DNA of 64,000 nt from Channallabes apus. Taxonomy: Eukaryota > Chordata > Actinopteri > Siluriformes > Clariidae. This document shows positions 46,720-57,957 of the stretch, in pieces. Each line of letters starts with the position of its first letter. Position 1 is the first letter of the stretch. The stretch covers positions 24,217,301 through 24,281,300 of the forward strand of contig CM060109.1 in assembly GCA_030522415.1 (NCBI GenBank), written 5' to 3'. The notes below the pieces were generated by a model. It made no database searches. It was not told the origin of the DNA and saw nothing but the letters and a program-made list of their open reading frames with translations. The translations under genes were made by a program, and so were the position numbers.

Positions 46720-48346
46720 CTCTAATAGCCTCAGCAGGGTCTTCAGTTGTCCCCAATGTCTTCAATCCTCCCAGTGGATTGTCATGATAATACTGGAGAA
46801 ACTCTCTTATTAGCGACTGGGGGACTACTAGCTGAAATTTCTCCCCTTTTCTTACCGGTACCCGGCGATATAGCACGCCCTGACGACCTTCGAAGGTGAC
46901 CCTCTGATCTGGTATGCTCCTTGGATGGTCGTTGGAGAGCAGCTTTAAAACCGTAGGGTCCTTCTGTTGGGCTTTGATGATCTCGCTCAGGTCGCTCGGA
47001 AAGTTGGAGGCCTCTTTAGTGGACGTGGTGGGTAGACGTGGGGTGTCAGCTCCTTTCAGCGGCGGGGGTGCTCGGGGTATGGCGTGTGAACCTGGAAAAG
47101 GGCGGTCCTCGCGATCTTTCTCTCCCCTAGCGCCACTCTCCACTTGTTGTTCCATGGAGCTCGCCGCTCCTCTTAAACCTCCTTCCACTCTCGTGTGGAT
47201 ATTCTCCCTGGTTTGCCTCACTGGTTCTTCCTCTGAGATATCAGGGTTCCCCATGAAACAGAGGGCGGGGTGGTCATCGGCGAAGTCTCCGTGGCGTTGC
47301 GCCGGCAGCTGTACCGGAGACCTCGGGTTGTCTTCCTCTTCGTCGAGGTCATCATCCAGTATGAACGCCGCCGTGAACGCCTGCTTAAAAGACTCCCAGT
47401 CCTTCACCTTGCCTTTCTCCGCCTTCCACCAACTCAGAGCAGGCCCTTGTAGAACTGTGCCGAGGGTTCCCAGCAGCTCTGGTCGGGTCAGGGGTCTGAT
47501 CTCCATATACTTCTCCGCTTGTTCGATGAAGTTCCTCACCTCAGCTGTCTCTGACGCGTCGCAGAAGGCTGGGAACTCCACACAGATGGATGGATGAGCA
47601 AGCAGAGAAGAAGAAGAAGAAAGTGGGGAGGAGAGCAGTGCCGAGGAGTGTGCTGGAACCCCAGGAGGAACGTCGGCGATGGAATGAGTGCTTGAAAGCT
47701 TTACCTTGGCTGTTGCTGTAGTGGTTGGAGTGCTGGGACGATGTTGTGTAGGAGATGGAGGGGATGCAGGGGTGCAGGCCTGTAACCTGTGTGTGGTGGG
47801 CGTACTAGTGAGACGCAGTCTCTTCATCCGGTTTTCCCAGATGACGTCACGGCGTAGAAAACAGTCAACGATGGCTCTCTCCATTTTTTCGAGAGCCTCC
47901 TGGCAGTAGCGCTGCAGCCCTTCCAAGCTCGCGTCCACTGCGTCACGAAAACTGAGTTCCCTGTTGAGACTGCTGTCCATGGATTGTCTATAATCCAGCT
48001 CCATGGAGCTCACTTTATCAGTAAGCGCCCCCAAGTCCCTCTTACATTGATACAGTTCAATCTGTAGTGTGTGCACTACTTCAATATCAGACCCATGAAC
48101 AATAAAATCATCATCATCATCATTATTGTCATTATCATGGCTATCTGATATATATAGTGAACTAATCAATGACGTTAATTCAGTTGTAAGGTCACGGCGT
48201 GTATAAAATGCATCATCTACATCAACCGGCATGTTATTATGCACTACACAGTCGGCCTTAGCAGCACTACTAGCATTAGCCTTAGCATTAGCTTTAGCAC
48301 TAGCATTAGCGATGTTAGCATTAGCGTCCATTTTGTTCAGCCACAT
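46406..48346 (-). CDS. Gag-like protein fused to integrase N-terminal region (Gypsy element)
   Basis: One open frame of about 646 codons from ATG at 48346 (or a second ATG at 48331). The N-terminus is an Ala/Asn/Lys simple repeat (about residues 8-32) from a TTAGCA microsatellite. An Asp-rich run (about 72-82) and a probable coiled coil (about 85-170) follow, then a Pro/Ser/Thr-rich linker and a gag capsid-like domain (about 255-335, with GPALSWW and WESFKQAF). Residues 340-450 are acidic and Pro-rich. From about 454 ([12 protein letters not shown]) to 528 (YYHDNPLGG) it matches the region before and into the integrase zinc finger. No zinc knuckle, protease or polymerase is present. The last 120 residues are out of frame with integrase and meaningless. 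The product could still form particles, which is inference. Confidence 0.8.
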   Translation of the reverse strand: MWLNKMDANANIANASAKANAKANASSAAKADCVVHNNMPVDVDDAFYTRRDLTTELTSLISSLYISDSHDNDNNDDDDDFIVHGSDIEVVHTLQIELYQCKRDLGALTDKVSSMELDYRQSMDSSLNRELSFRDAVDASLEGLQRYCQEALEKMERAIVDCFLRRDVIWENRMKRLRLTSTPTTHRLQACTPASPPSPTQHRPSTPTTTATAKVKLSSTHSIADVPPGVPAHSSALLSSPLSSSSSLLAHPSICVEFPAFCDASETAEVRNFIEQAEKYMEIRPLTRPELLGTLGTVLQGPALSWWKAEKGKVKDWESFKQAFTAAFILDDDLDEEEDNPRSPVQLPAQRHGDFADDHPALCFMGNPDISEEEPVRQTRENIHTRVEGGLRGAASSMEQQVESGARGEKDREDRPFPGSHAIPRAPPPLKGADTPRLPTTSTKEASNFPSDLSEIIKAQQKDPTVLKLLSNDHPRSIPDQRVTFEGRQGVLYRRVPVRKGEKFQLVVPQSLIREFLQYYHDNPLGGLKTLGTTEDPAEAIRGGVVADGAERRLALYQSLQHVPPTQDRTYIITPTKTYHGGGPTKSRTSQIQTSQMSQYPGGSSALRTGRTGLGQNSTSLLHNKKIFCKASAPVGGSSRSTKRTE

Positions 48347-48380
48347 CACACAAAACCGGAAAATATCCCTAAATACCGAT

Positions 48381-48398
48381 TCCCCGTATGGGCCACCA
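48381..48398 (-). promoter_or_regulatory. Primer-binding site, isoleucine tRNA type
   Basis: The plus strand reads TCCCCGTATGGGCCACCA, ending 3 bp before the LTR at 48402. This equals the 3' end of vertebrate tRNA-Ile (AAT) including CCA, with one mismatch as I remember that tRNA. On the minus strand it is the complementary primer-binding site just inside the 5' LTR, confirming the element's direction. Confidence 0.75.
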
Positions 48399-48605
48399 CT
48401 ATGTAACGCTTGGATTTATTAAACCGCTTGGTTACAAAAAAACGGATTCGGGAATCTAAACAGGGGCTTGAAAACAATACTTCCGGTATTGCGCAATCGC
48501 AGCTGGACAAAACACGACGCGACACAAAACAATTATAATAAATTAAACCAAGTGTATTAAACAAGACAGACAGATAAATAAACAAACACGGTGCACCACA
48601 AACCA

Positions 48606-48976
48606 TTCATTCATTCATTTTCTATACCGCTTAATCCTGTGTTCAGGGTCGCGGGGGACCTGGAGCCTATCCCAGGAGACTTCGGGCACTAGGCGGGGTA
48701 CACCCTGGACAGGGTGCCAATCCATCGCAGGGCGCACACACACACACTCACACACCCAATCAGACACTACGGGCAATTTAGGAACGCCAATTAGCCTAAT
48801 CTGCATGTCTTTGGACTGTGGGAGGAAACCGGAGTACCCGGAGGAAACCCACCAAGCACGGGGAGAACATGCAAACTCCATGCACACAGAGACGGGAATC
48901 GAGTCTGGCCGGGGAATCGAACCCAGACCCTGGAGGTGCAAGGCGACAGTGCTAACCACTACACCACCGCGCCGCC
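48606..48976 (-). mobile_element. Full-length SINE-A inserted in the LTR
   Basis: Complete SINE-A from the (ATTC)n tail through TATACCGCTTAATCCTGTG to the head GTGGTGTAGTGGTTAGCAC (minus strand) ending in CGGCGGCGCGG. It is flanked by a perfect 13-bp duplication GCACCACAAACCA (48593-48605 and 48977-48989). Because the host LTR is itself young, this SINE family moved recently. Confidence 0.95.
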
Positions 48977-49039
48977 GCACCACAAACCAATATATACAAA
49001 ATATATACAAATAGAAAAAAGTGTATGTGCGATGTATGC

Positions 49040-49042
<3 letters not shown>

Positions 49043-49080
<38 letters not shown>
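49043..49080. repeat. (TG)n microsatellite within LTR
   Basis: Pure TG run; the other LTR has only a short imperfect TG stretch at the same place (45845-45865). Confidence 0.93.
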
Positions 49081-49082
<2 letters not shown>

Positions 49083-49515
49083 ATAGTCCAGAGTCTGAAA
49101 AAACGGCAATTGGGGTGAAATGGTGAGTTGGAGAGATGGGTCAATCTCACCAGATAAAGATGGTAGGTCTGGGAGATCGACAAACGGAATGAGCTGGGTA
49201 CTGAATGAAATTAACAAAAGGTAATCCACAAACAGGCTCTCAGCTTCAAAAAACATGCAGCGCGCTGTCTTCATCTCTCCGTAACGGCTTCCTTGCCGGT
49301 TCCGGCTTTATGCCGGATCACGTGACCCACGTCACTTCCGGGTTCCCTTGCGACGCGATCGCGCATGCGCGGGAACTTGCCCGGTGACCAAACCACTGTC
49401 AATGGTGAAACAAAAACCGCTAGGGCACGCCTTCGGCCACAGGTGAGCAGCATTAGCTCCAAGACCATTTTCCTGCGTATGAAAACGCCCCTTTTGTGTG
49501 GCTGTGCTACAAAGT

Positions 49516-50806
49516 ACTCATGGTAACTATTGTGTTTTTAAATGAGTAAAACAGGAAAATCTATCGAATTACACCACTGAAGCCAAAGGAAACTAAGAAT
49601 GGACGTGACTGATAATATTTCATTTGATAACAATCTGGGAAAAACACATAAAGACATGTAATATTTTTACCCTTTTGGCTTATGCCACTTTAACTAAAGT
49701 GAATATACCTCGAAATTACCTGTAAATCACTTGTTCCTGCCAAATAATTGACTGATTGATTGAATAATTGATGTTCAAGCAACATATTAAGTCTGTGCTT
49801 GAGGTATGCCACAGGTTTCCAGTCTCAGTCCTGTCCTGCTAATTTTAGTGTTTTACAAAAATACTGTCTTGTATTTTTGTCTTTTTCTTCTCTCATCTCT
49901 TATTTTTGCATGTATATCTGATGATATTTGAAGTGAATTTGTTAGAGCAGGAAGAAATACTGAAATGTGCAGAACAGAATGTTGTTCACAACCAAGGTTG
50001 GGAACCTGCGAGTTACTTAATTCATGGCCACAACATAATAGTGGCCACAAGATACTTATCCAGTCATTAGATTGCTTGCACTTGCCGGATTATCAACTGC
50101 GCTTACCAGTTTAGTCCTCATTTGGTTCAGTGTTTATGTATCTCCTGTGTATCTCTTATGTTTTTGCTAAATGTTTTTCCGCATCTTTGAGCATTGATTT
50201 CTCTGTTTGCTCCTCCCAGTTTAACTTTTCTTTTAATGAACCTTTTAAGCAAGTGGAGGTCTATAAGCATGACATTCTGTGTTGCAGAGTGAAACAGAAA
50301 GGAAATACGTTTAGTCTCATACTGAATTTGTAAAAATGTGAATGTCTTAGAATTAGACTTAGTTTTAGAATTCAGTATTTTACAGGACTTCCACACTAAT
50401 TATCTCAATTTGATTTTAAAGATGACAGTTAAGGTGGAATTATCACACAGTGCATGCATTTAGAAATAAAATTTTGTTCTTATTTATTAGTGACAGAATA
50501 TTTTTACATTAATCTGTTAATATACTGTCACAGTTCACAAGTTATAATTGTTGATCAATTATACTTTTAATGATTAGAGCTGTGAATCCCAGGTTTTCAA
50601 TTAAACTCAATTTAACAACACTAATGTTTATTATCTGATTTGTCTTAAGGAGCTATGTTTATTACGGTATTACTGAAGTCATAAAAATAGCTAAAATCTA
50701 GTATACCCCCGAAATACTGGGTAACTTGTGGTGTTGATTTTTTTTTTTCATGTCATGACTCATCAACAGGGATTTTCTTTTTTTCTGTTAATGTTCTCTA
50801 CTTTCC
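49516..50806. other. Non-coding sequence, no feature recognised
   Basis: No repeat or gene supported. Confidence 0.4.
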
Positions 50807-50816
50807 TACTCCAGTC

Positions 50817-51257
50817 TAGTTCTTTTTGAACGAATCTTTAACATGACTCAGAAGAACGAGTAGTCTTGGGGAGTGATTTGTTAATTTTCTACTGGGCGCA
50901 CATGCGCAAATAATCGCAAAACCTCTGTAGGTTATGTACAGGATAAAGAATCGAGCGATTCTTTCTCAATGACTCTTCTACTCCGAGTCGTTCCTTCTTT
51001 TGTCACGTGACTCCCATAGACGCTATGCACTGCAATAGATTCAAAAGAACGGATGACTCAGACTGGAAGATATAAGAGGTGAGCTACTTATACAGTATGT
51101 CCTTAGCTGCACTGTAATATTTTCATTACTGGAACTAAAGCCAAATTTTCTTATCAAAAGAACGAAATGAACTAAATGACTCAAAAAAAGATTTGTTTAT
51201 TTTGATGAACGAGATTCAAAGAACCAAGCCACTAATATGATTCAAACTTCCCATCAC
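50817..51257 (-). mobile_element. hAT-like non-autonomous element, one end eroded
   Basis: The minus-strand end AGTGATGGGAAGTTTGAATC and interior runs of GAACGA/TTCGTTC and GACTCA/TGAGTC are characteristic of a common fish miniature family. A direct repeat TACTCCAGTC (50807-50816 and 51258-51267) flanks it and probably contains the 8-bp target duplication. The other terminal repeat is lost. Confidence 0.6.
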
Positions 51258-51267
51258 TACTCCAGTC

Positions 51268-52264
51268 CAGTAGTTGTTGCTATTGCTCCAAACACCCATA
51301 AACTCAAAAGTAGAAGAAGAAGGGATGATCCTGCATCCTGCAGAAACTATGGCTATGAAATATTTCTTTTTCTTTTCTTTGTTTATTTTTTTAAATTTCT
51401 TTTTATTTTTTTTTAAAGATTTTTGTTTCTTTTAGAGAATAGAACATTTGGAAGTAAAATAGTTCAAGTGTAAATTGATTTATGTGAATCGATTCTGATT
51501 GAAAACTGACCCATCGATTCAATTCATTAAATCAATCATAATCGATTTAATTGCACAGCTGTGTTAATGGCATGCATAAAACAACCTGGTAAGTTATTGA
51601 TGACTGTGATGTACATGCTCTTTTCTGGAAATGTGAGTTTGACAGCAAAATGCGATGAATAATATTTTAAGACTTTTACTCACTTTGGCAGATTTTATTC
51701 CGTCGCCACACAATGTTTTCTGCGCATAGCTGAATCGCTATAAGATGTTTAAAACGCTAACTATCCTTCTTGCAGAAGCTTTGATCTTGCATGTTTTAGC
51801 CAAATTATGGTGTTCAGCGACCACACAGCAAAATGTGACATTTGAAAAGCCAAGTGTATTGCTCCTTTCTGTCAAGTAATCAGTGAAGTAAAACTACCAG
51901 CTTGGAAAAACAGCGGCTGCCACCAGCAAATTAAATGTTTTCAGTAAATTTTTGAAGAATGTTGAAAACAACAAAAATGTTGTTTATATGCTTTCATTGT
52001 CATTGGAGTTACCACAGAAGTGACGGACAGATATTCACTGCTGAACATCCGCAATACGTGGATACTACAAAATAGTAAATTTTGCAATTTGGATGCCATA
52101 CAAACACCATACTATAAACTCAAAAAACCTGTTTGTGTTGGATACTGTAGTATTACCTTCTGTTTTACTTCCAAATCGACACTTCCCTCTTTTCCTCTTG
52201 CTCCTGCTATCGCTAGCATTGATTTTGCTGCATTGTGGAACCATGAATATACAACACGGAGATT
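51268..52264. other. Non-coding sequence, no feature recognised
   Basis: T-rich at 51360-51430; no gene supported. Confidence 0.4.
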
Positions 52265-52670
52265 TCAAAACTAGGAAATAACACATATGGAATTATACAG
52301 TATGTAATTAGGTAACAACAACAAGAGCAGCAGTCAGTTATTTTAAGACATGAAGGTCAGCTGTTCTGGAACAATTCTAGCGAGAACATCTACAGTATCT
52401 ATCATACTGTCAAGTGCATTTGCAAAACCCATCGAGCACCATGATGAAACTGACTCTCATAAATAACATCCTAGGAAAGTAAGACCAAAACTTACCTCTG
52501 CCGTAGAGGAGAAGTTTATTTAGAGTTACCAGATCACCAATTATAAGCATGTTGCAACTTTTTGCATATTTTGGATGCCTTCAGGATTGTTTTATAATGT
52601 AAAAAAAATTTAAATCAGAAAAAAACATTGAAATGGAATGTGTATCCAAACCTTTGACTTGTAATGTATA
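52265..52670 (+). mobile_element. Decayed Tc1-like fragment
   Basis: Plus-strand copy of the family at 25079, preserving more of the HTH-coding region: ATTTTAAGACATGAAGGTCA, CACCATGATGAAACTGACTC and ACTTACCTCTGCCGTAGAGG. The right end, TATCCAAACCTTTGACTTGT, is an eroded terminal repeat. The gene is broken and truncated. Confidence 0.75.
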
Positions 52671-54498
52671 TATGTACAAAAGACATGAGGTACAAACGTT
52701 GTGTTTGGGAAGCTTGGCACTGTATATTTGCTCCTTAATATAAAAATCCCATTGGTATAATCACAATTAGTTTTACTAAATGGCACTTTTTCATGCTTTT
52801 AGCCCAAAGAAAACATACACAAAATGTCTCTATCCGTGTGCAATACTTTTTTCAGAATTGGAATAAAAACCTCTTTTTTTCACCCTGCAAAACTGCATTA
52901 ATGGATCTCATTCTGCACTCGAACTAAAGGCTAAAGGCTACTACATCTGTTTAAAACGTAACATGTAGACAGTAATTAATAGAAGCATGTTTCATGTCCA
53001 CAACACATGTTTATGTTTTATATGAATGAGTCCTTAACATTAAATGTTCCTGAGCAGTGCAGGCTCTTTCAGAGATGTGAAGTGCTAGTTCTGAATGAAT
53101 CAGATTTGAGAAAAGACACAAATGTGTGCACAATAAACAGAGAGAGGGGGAGCAAGTGATTATACCGCCACGAACAGTACACAGGCACAAATGTGCAGCA
53201 CAATAACCTCACTTCTCATTTGTGTGATTGGGGGGGAAGGCTGAAAGCACGAGAGAGCGGAGAGAGAGAGATGATGACGAGGTGTCGACTCTGCTGCCCA
53301 GCTCACAAGCACACTTTAACTAGAGCAGACAAGCAGCAGCACAGGTGACGTCACCACTACTGAGAGTGAGCTGCAGAAAGAGGAGGTCTCGACCTCATCC
53401 ACAGCCAGCTGTTACACACACAAATGCACAGCAAGCGAATGGGGACAAGCAAAAAGCAAAACAGCATTGTCGGATTCTGGCCGCAAATATTTGCAAAACC
53501 ATGTATTGAACACAGAGAGGCTAATTTACACACACTACAGTATCTGTCAGTACTCTGCATCACGTTCTTGTTTCTGCACAGTTCAGTGCCCTGGACGAGG
53601 TAAGCTCTAAGAATAGCCATGTAACTTGATGGAGCCTGATAAGGCTCGGCTGATCAAACACTAGCGCCGAGTGAGAGGAATTGGTTGCCGGAGGCTGTGA
53701 ACCTCCTGTTCTCTGCTGTTCACACAAAAGCTTTACTAAAAGCCTGTGTGATGAGCAAATGTTTGATAGATTCAAAGTGAATTCTGCAATATAAGAATAT
53801 GGCATAAAAACAAAATATCACTCTCGTGGTATGTTTACATGCAACGATTTTTGCCAGACTGAATGTATTCTTCCTGTCTGTGGATTTTAAATGAACATTG
53901 TTAATATACAGCTCACATGATCTATAATCTGATCCAAAGTCCAGCGCATACTGTACAGCCTAAGTCTCAACGTAGAATCTGTACAAACAGGAAGGCATTG
54001 TTTTTAATTACTCTGCTTCTGTTGTTAACAAGTTATTTCTGTCTCATAAAAATGCCATCCAACTGGAATTTAATAAACTTACACAGAGTAAGGAAAGTTG
54101 ATCAGTGTATCACATTTGCCTGATGTTCAGGAACAAGGATGCTCTCGCAGCTTGTACGTACCATAAAATGCTCACTATACGTTATTGTCAGAAGGCTCTG
54201 AGTTTAAATTATCAAATTTGCACACAGTACATGTTCTCTTAAGTGTTTATAGCTTTCTTTCTAACGCAGGTTTAGTCAATTGTGGAAACCTCAGAGTTAC
54301 ACCTTTACGGGTTGAACAGTGTGAGTCAAACTGAATCAGTTCGCCAGATTCTCTCTCTTTGTTTCATTTGATTTATATGCTTTGTTATCCTAATGTGCTC
54401 TACAGAGGTTGCAATGAGGGTTCATCTCATAAATGTTGATAATCCAAAGAGAGCACCATTTGTCATGGTTAATCCAGAGCTATTAGAAGACTGTAGGG

Positions 54499-54499
<1 letters not shown>
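52671..54499. other. Non-coding sequence with a CRE-like palindrome
   Basis: Bases 53080-53420 are GA-rich and more complex. A GTGACGTCAC palindrome (a cAMP-response-element core) sits at 53345-53354 next to CAGGTG. No exon could be supported. Confidence 0.35.

Positions 54500-54530
<31 letters not shown>
54500..54530. repeat. (CA)n microsatellite
   Basis: Perfect CA tract. Confidence 0.95.
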
Positions 54531-54531
<1 letters not shown>

Positions 54532-55524
54532 TATTACAAGCTCACACCTGCTTCAAAATTGAAATTTTTTTTTCATGGCCTTAAAGCGAGCTCATGACAG
54601 AGAGCCTTCAATACTGTCTGACTGACCAAGTCCTGATTGCAGAATCACATACAGTACTAGATGTCATTATCATGGCTCCTCAGCTGTCTGCTCCTCTCAG
54701 GCTAATGGCCATCCATAAAAGCCTGTGTGTGTGTGTACGTATGTTTAGCATCAAGCTAACTGGCCCATCAGTTAATGCCTTAAAATGCAGGCATAATTTC
54801 CCCTCTTGTTTCCCTCTTGAGTGCACACCATGTTGCAGTCTCTTAGATTTATTGGTCTAATGGACATGTTTAGTTGTGTATTATTCAGAAATTTGTATCC
54901 GTCTTGTCCTGACAGATAACACAGGCGCCCGTAATGCAGAATTCTACTTGTCACATGCGTTTTTCCATGCTGTGCCGGGCTAATTGCAGGCTGGTACTTC
55001 CAGTTATCCAGTGATAAGTGACGAGACCACACATTTTACAATTCACATCAAGACGTATTTATGACGGCTGAATACGAAATCTCTGTCGAGATGAGATTAG
55101 CTTGTTTGGAGTAGGACATGGAGTTTGTTTTACAATCTTACGCTCCTTGTTGTTTAAAGTCGAAAGGATTTTTAAACCTACCGTACACTTATTTTATTAC
55201 ATCGAGCGCCGGAGAGCTTTTTTGTTATTGCATGTTAAGGAATCACGCAACAATAGCATATATTATGAGTCAGATGTAATTCATGATTATTCAGACTGTT
55301 TAAAAAGGAGCTGGTAAGGCAGTGGCAGACAGCACGTAGGCAAATGTGTGATGGTGTTTTGGAAGGACTCCATTCCCATAAAACAGGCTTACCTCTACAA
55401 TACAGGTTATTTTCTTCTGTGAGTTGAAAAACATCACCGAAGAACTGAGCTTGTTAAAATGAATGATGTCACATAAATATCTTAGAAACAAGTTCTCCCC
55501 AGCATCCATCTTACAGGAATCATA
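54531..55524. other. Non-coding sequence; 54640-55035 complex and possibly constrained
   Basis: Non-repetitive sequence with balanced composition. Short frames on both strands overlap and none has a domain. A conserved non-coding element is possible but unproven. Confidence 0.35.
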
Positions 55525-56040
55525 GGCTACGTCTGCATTACAAGCCTCATTGTTCAGTTTAGATTTTTTTTGATTTCCGATTGGATTTGCATGTCGTGAC
55601 AGATCACGTTCATAATTACAAGTGACTTTTATCTGACTCTAACGTGGACGTGTCTGTCTTCTGAAACGACACGCATGCACACATCGATGAAACTTCGCTC
55701 ATATTATCTGGGTTAAAACATGTTCATTTCAAACGATGGATGCGATTTTAGCAGAAAATATGTTTGGGATTCAGCTGTATTTTTGTTTAGGTCCAGAAGA
55801 AGGAAAACTGCCAGATGCCATGTTTTAGCTGTTGTAGGAGCTATTGCTAGCACTGCTATGAAATCCCTTCACTGCCGTTGGTAGCTGATGACGTCAGCGC
55901 CCTACAGTATGCATGAAAGTGACTCAGATCCCATCTGAAAAACATCAGATTTGTGCATTCGGACAGCCCTAAAAATCCAATTCATGTTAGTTTAGAGTAA
56001 AAAACCAAAAACCGCATTTGGGCCACTTCTGGGTGGTAAT
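55525..56040 (+). repeat. Family D repeat, third copy
   Basis: Uninterrupted copy from ATAGGCTACGTCTGCATTAC to GGTGGTAATGTGAATATG. It shares its full order with the nested pair at 33375-34485 and includes a TGACGTCA motif at 55889-55896. It serves as the reference for the family's length, about 515 bp. Confidence 0.65.
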
Positions 56041-56332
56041 GTGAATATGAAATTAATTCAGAGCCCATTCATGACCATCTCACAAAAACATGGCAGTAGG
56101 TGGGCTGCTGACATTAAATTTCCTGTACAGTACATATGGAAGAGTGTGTTTGCATATCCTCCTCATACACCAAGCTACTGATGTCGATTACATGTATAAA
56201 ATAGGATGTTTATAATATGCTACTTAATGACAGTCATTGGTTTCATTTCAACTCATCGGCTCAAGTGGAAGTGACGTGAGTTCATGCTACAACTTTCATT
56301 CATTAGGCAAAACTGCGGACTAAATACAGGTG
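56041..56332. other. Non-coding spacer
   Basis: No feature seen. Confidence 0.4.
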
Positions 56333-56334
56333 TA

Positions 56335-57955
56335 CAGTGGTGTGAAAAACTATTTGCCCCCTTCCTGATTTCTTATTCTTTTGCATGTTTGTCACACTTA
56401 AATGTTTCTGCTCATCAAAAACCGTTAACTATTAGTCAAAGATAACATAATTGAACACAAAATGCAGTTTTTAAATGAAGGTTTACGTTATTAAGGGAGA
56501 AAAAAAACTCAAAATCTACACGGCACTGTGTGAAAAAGTGATTGCCCCCCTTGTTAAAAAATAAATTAACTGTTGTTTATCACACCTGAGTTCAATTTCT
56601 GTATTCACCCCCAGGCCTGATTACTGCCACACCTGTTTCAATCAAGAAATCACTTAAATAGGAGCTACCTGACACAGAGAAGTAGACCAAAAGCACCTCA
56701 AAAGCTAGACATCATGCCAAGATCCAAAGAAATTCAGGAACAAATGAGAACAAAAGTAATCGAGATCTATCAGTCTGGTAAAGGTTATAAAGCCATTTCT
56801 AAAGCTTTGGGACTTCAGCGAACCACAGTGAGAGCCATTATCCACAAATGGCAAAAACATGGAACAGTGGTGAACCTTCCCAGGAGTGGCCGGCCGACCA
56901 AAATTACCCCAAGAGCGCAGAGACGACTCATCCGAGAGGCCACAAAAGACCCCAGGACAACATCTAAAGAACTACTGGCCTCACTTGCCTCAATTAAGGT
57001 CAGTGTTCACGACTCCACCATAAGAAAGAGACTGGGCAAAAACGGCCTGCATGGCAGATTTCCAAGGCGCAAACCACTTTTAAGCAAAAAGAACATTAAG
57101 GCTCGTCTCAATTTTGCTAAAAAACATCTCAATGATTGCCAAGACTTTTGGGAAAATACCTTGTGGACCGACGAGACAAAAGTTGAACTTTTTGGAAGGT
57201 GCGTGTCCCGTTACATCTGGCGTAAAAGTAACACAGCATTTCAGAAAAAGAACATCATACCAACAGTAAAATATGGTGATGGTAGTGTGATGGTCTGGGG
57301 TTGTTTTGCTGCTTCAGGACCTGGAAGGCTTGCTGTGATAGATGGAACCATGAATTCTACTGTCTACCAAAAAATCCTGAAGCAGAATGTCCGGCCATCT
57401 GTTTGTCAACTCAAGCTGAAGCGATCTTGGGTGCTGCAGCAGGACAATGACCCAAAACACACCAACAAATCCACCTCTGAATGGCTGAAGAAAAACAAAA
57501 TGAAGACTTTGGAGTGGCCTAGTCAAAGTCCTGAACTGAATCCTATTGAGATGTTGTGGCATGACCTTAAAAAGGCGGTTCATGCTAGAAAACCCTCAAA
57601 TAAAGCTGAATTACAACAATTCTGCAAAGATGAGTGGGCCAAACTTCCTCCAGAGCGCTGTAAAAGACTCGTTGCAAGTTATCGCAAACGCTTGATTGCA
57701 GTTATTGCTGCTAAGGGTGGCCTATCCAGTTATTAGGTTCAGGGGGCAATTACTTTTTCACACAGGGCCATGTAGGTTTGGATTTTTTTCTCTCCCTAAA
57801 TAATAAAACCCCTCATTTAAAAACTGCATTTTGTGTTTACTTGTGTTATCTTTGACTAATAGTTAAATGTGTTTGATGATCAGAAACATTTTGTGTGACA
57901 AACATGCAAAAGAATAAGAAATCAGGAGGGGGGCAAATAATTTTTCACACCACTG
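56335..57955 (+). mobile_element. Complete Tc1 transposon, copy 2, apparently intact
   Basis: 1621 bp bounded by CAGTGGTGTGAAAAACTATT and its inverse, in TA target duplications (56333-56334 and 57956-57957). The inverted repeats are about 220 bp with outer and inner direct repeats (inner ones at 56526-56550 and 57742-57765), the IR/DR arrangement. The gene between them is open. Presence of both ends and an open transposase makes this the best candidate for an active or recently active copy in the window. Confidence 0.97.
56714..57736 (+). CDS. Tc1-family transposase, intact
   Basis: A 340-residue protein, the same length as Sleeping Beauty transposase. Residues 1-115 form the paired-like double HTH DNA-binding region (KGYKAISKALGLQRTTVRAI; second HTH around 65-110), joined by the SGRPTK motif (58-63). 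The catalytic domain has the DDE triad: Asp153 in WTDET, Asp244 in QQDNDPKHT and Glu279 in NPIE, with the usual 34-residue spacing between the last two. The glycine-rich box reads GDGSVMVWGCF (188-198); copy 1 has GGGS there, so Gly189 to Asp may weaken it. SPEL replaces the usual SPDL at 272-275. The start ATG is the first in the leader and is shared by all three copies. It would cut and paste the element at TA sites in the nucleus. Activity is not shown by sequence alone. Confidence 0.97.
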   Translation: MPRSKEIQEQMRTKVIEIYQSGKGYKAISKALGLQRTTVRAIIHKWQKHGTVVNLPRSGRPTKITPRAQRRLIREATKDPRTTSKELLASLASIKVSVHDSTIRKRLGKNGLHGRFPRRKPLLSKKNIKARLNFAKKHLNDCQDFWENTLWTDETKVELFGRCVSRYIWRKSNTAFQKKNIIPTVKYGDGSVMVWGCFAASGPGRLAVIDGTMNSTVYQKILKQNVRPSVCQLKLKRSWVLQQDNDPKHTNKSTSEWLKKNKMKTLEWPSQSPELNPIEMLWHDLKKAVHARKPSNKAELQQFCKDEWAKLPPERCKRLVASYRKRLIAVIAAKGGLSSY

Positions 57956-57957
57956 TA

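Larger units (their letters stand above)
45592..49511 (-). mobile_element. Gypsy-type LTR retrotransposon, non-autonomous, minus strand
   Basis: Two direct LTRs (45592-46294 and 48402-49511) begin TGTAACGCTT and end GTGCTACA on the plus strand, obeying the TG...CA rule. They are flanked by a 4-bp target duplication AAGT (45588-45591 and 49512-49515). The internal region has a tRNA-type primer-binding site next to the upstream LTR and a purine tract next to the downstream LTR. Coding content is gag fused to integrase remnants; protease, reverse transcriptase and RNase H are absent, so movement would need a helper. Outside a variable TG/AT tract the LTRs differ at eight single bases by my count, indicating a recent insertion. 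Confidence 0.93.
48402..49511 (-). repeat. 5' LTR of the Gypsy element, carrying a SINE
   Basis: Same sequence as the other LTR except for a SINE-A insertion at 48606-48976 and an expanded (TG)n tract at 49043-49080. The NRF1-like palindrome is at 49360-49371. As the upstream LTR for minus-strand transcription, it should hold the promoter. Confidence 0.92.

Noticed and set aside
46914..47597. 227-codon plus-strand frame opposite the gag gene
   Set aside because: It is antisense to the gag-like frame, has a Ser-rich composition without a domain, and the element's signals all point to minus-strand coding.
53345..53354. GTGACGTCAC palindrome as a promoter
   Set aside because: A lone CRE core without transcript evidence is not enough; a similar core occurs inside a dispersed repeat at 55889.
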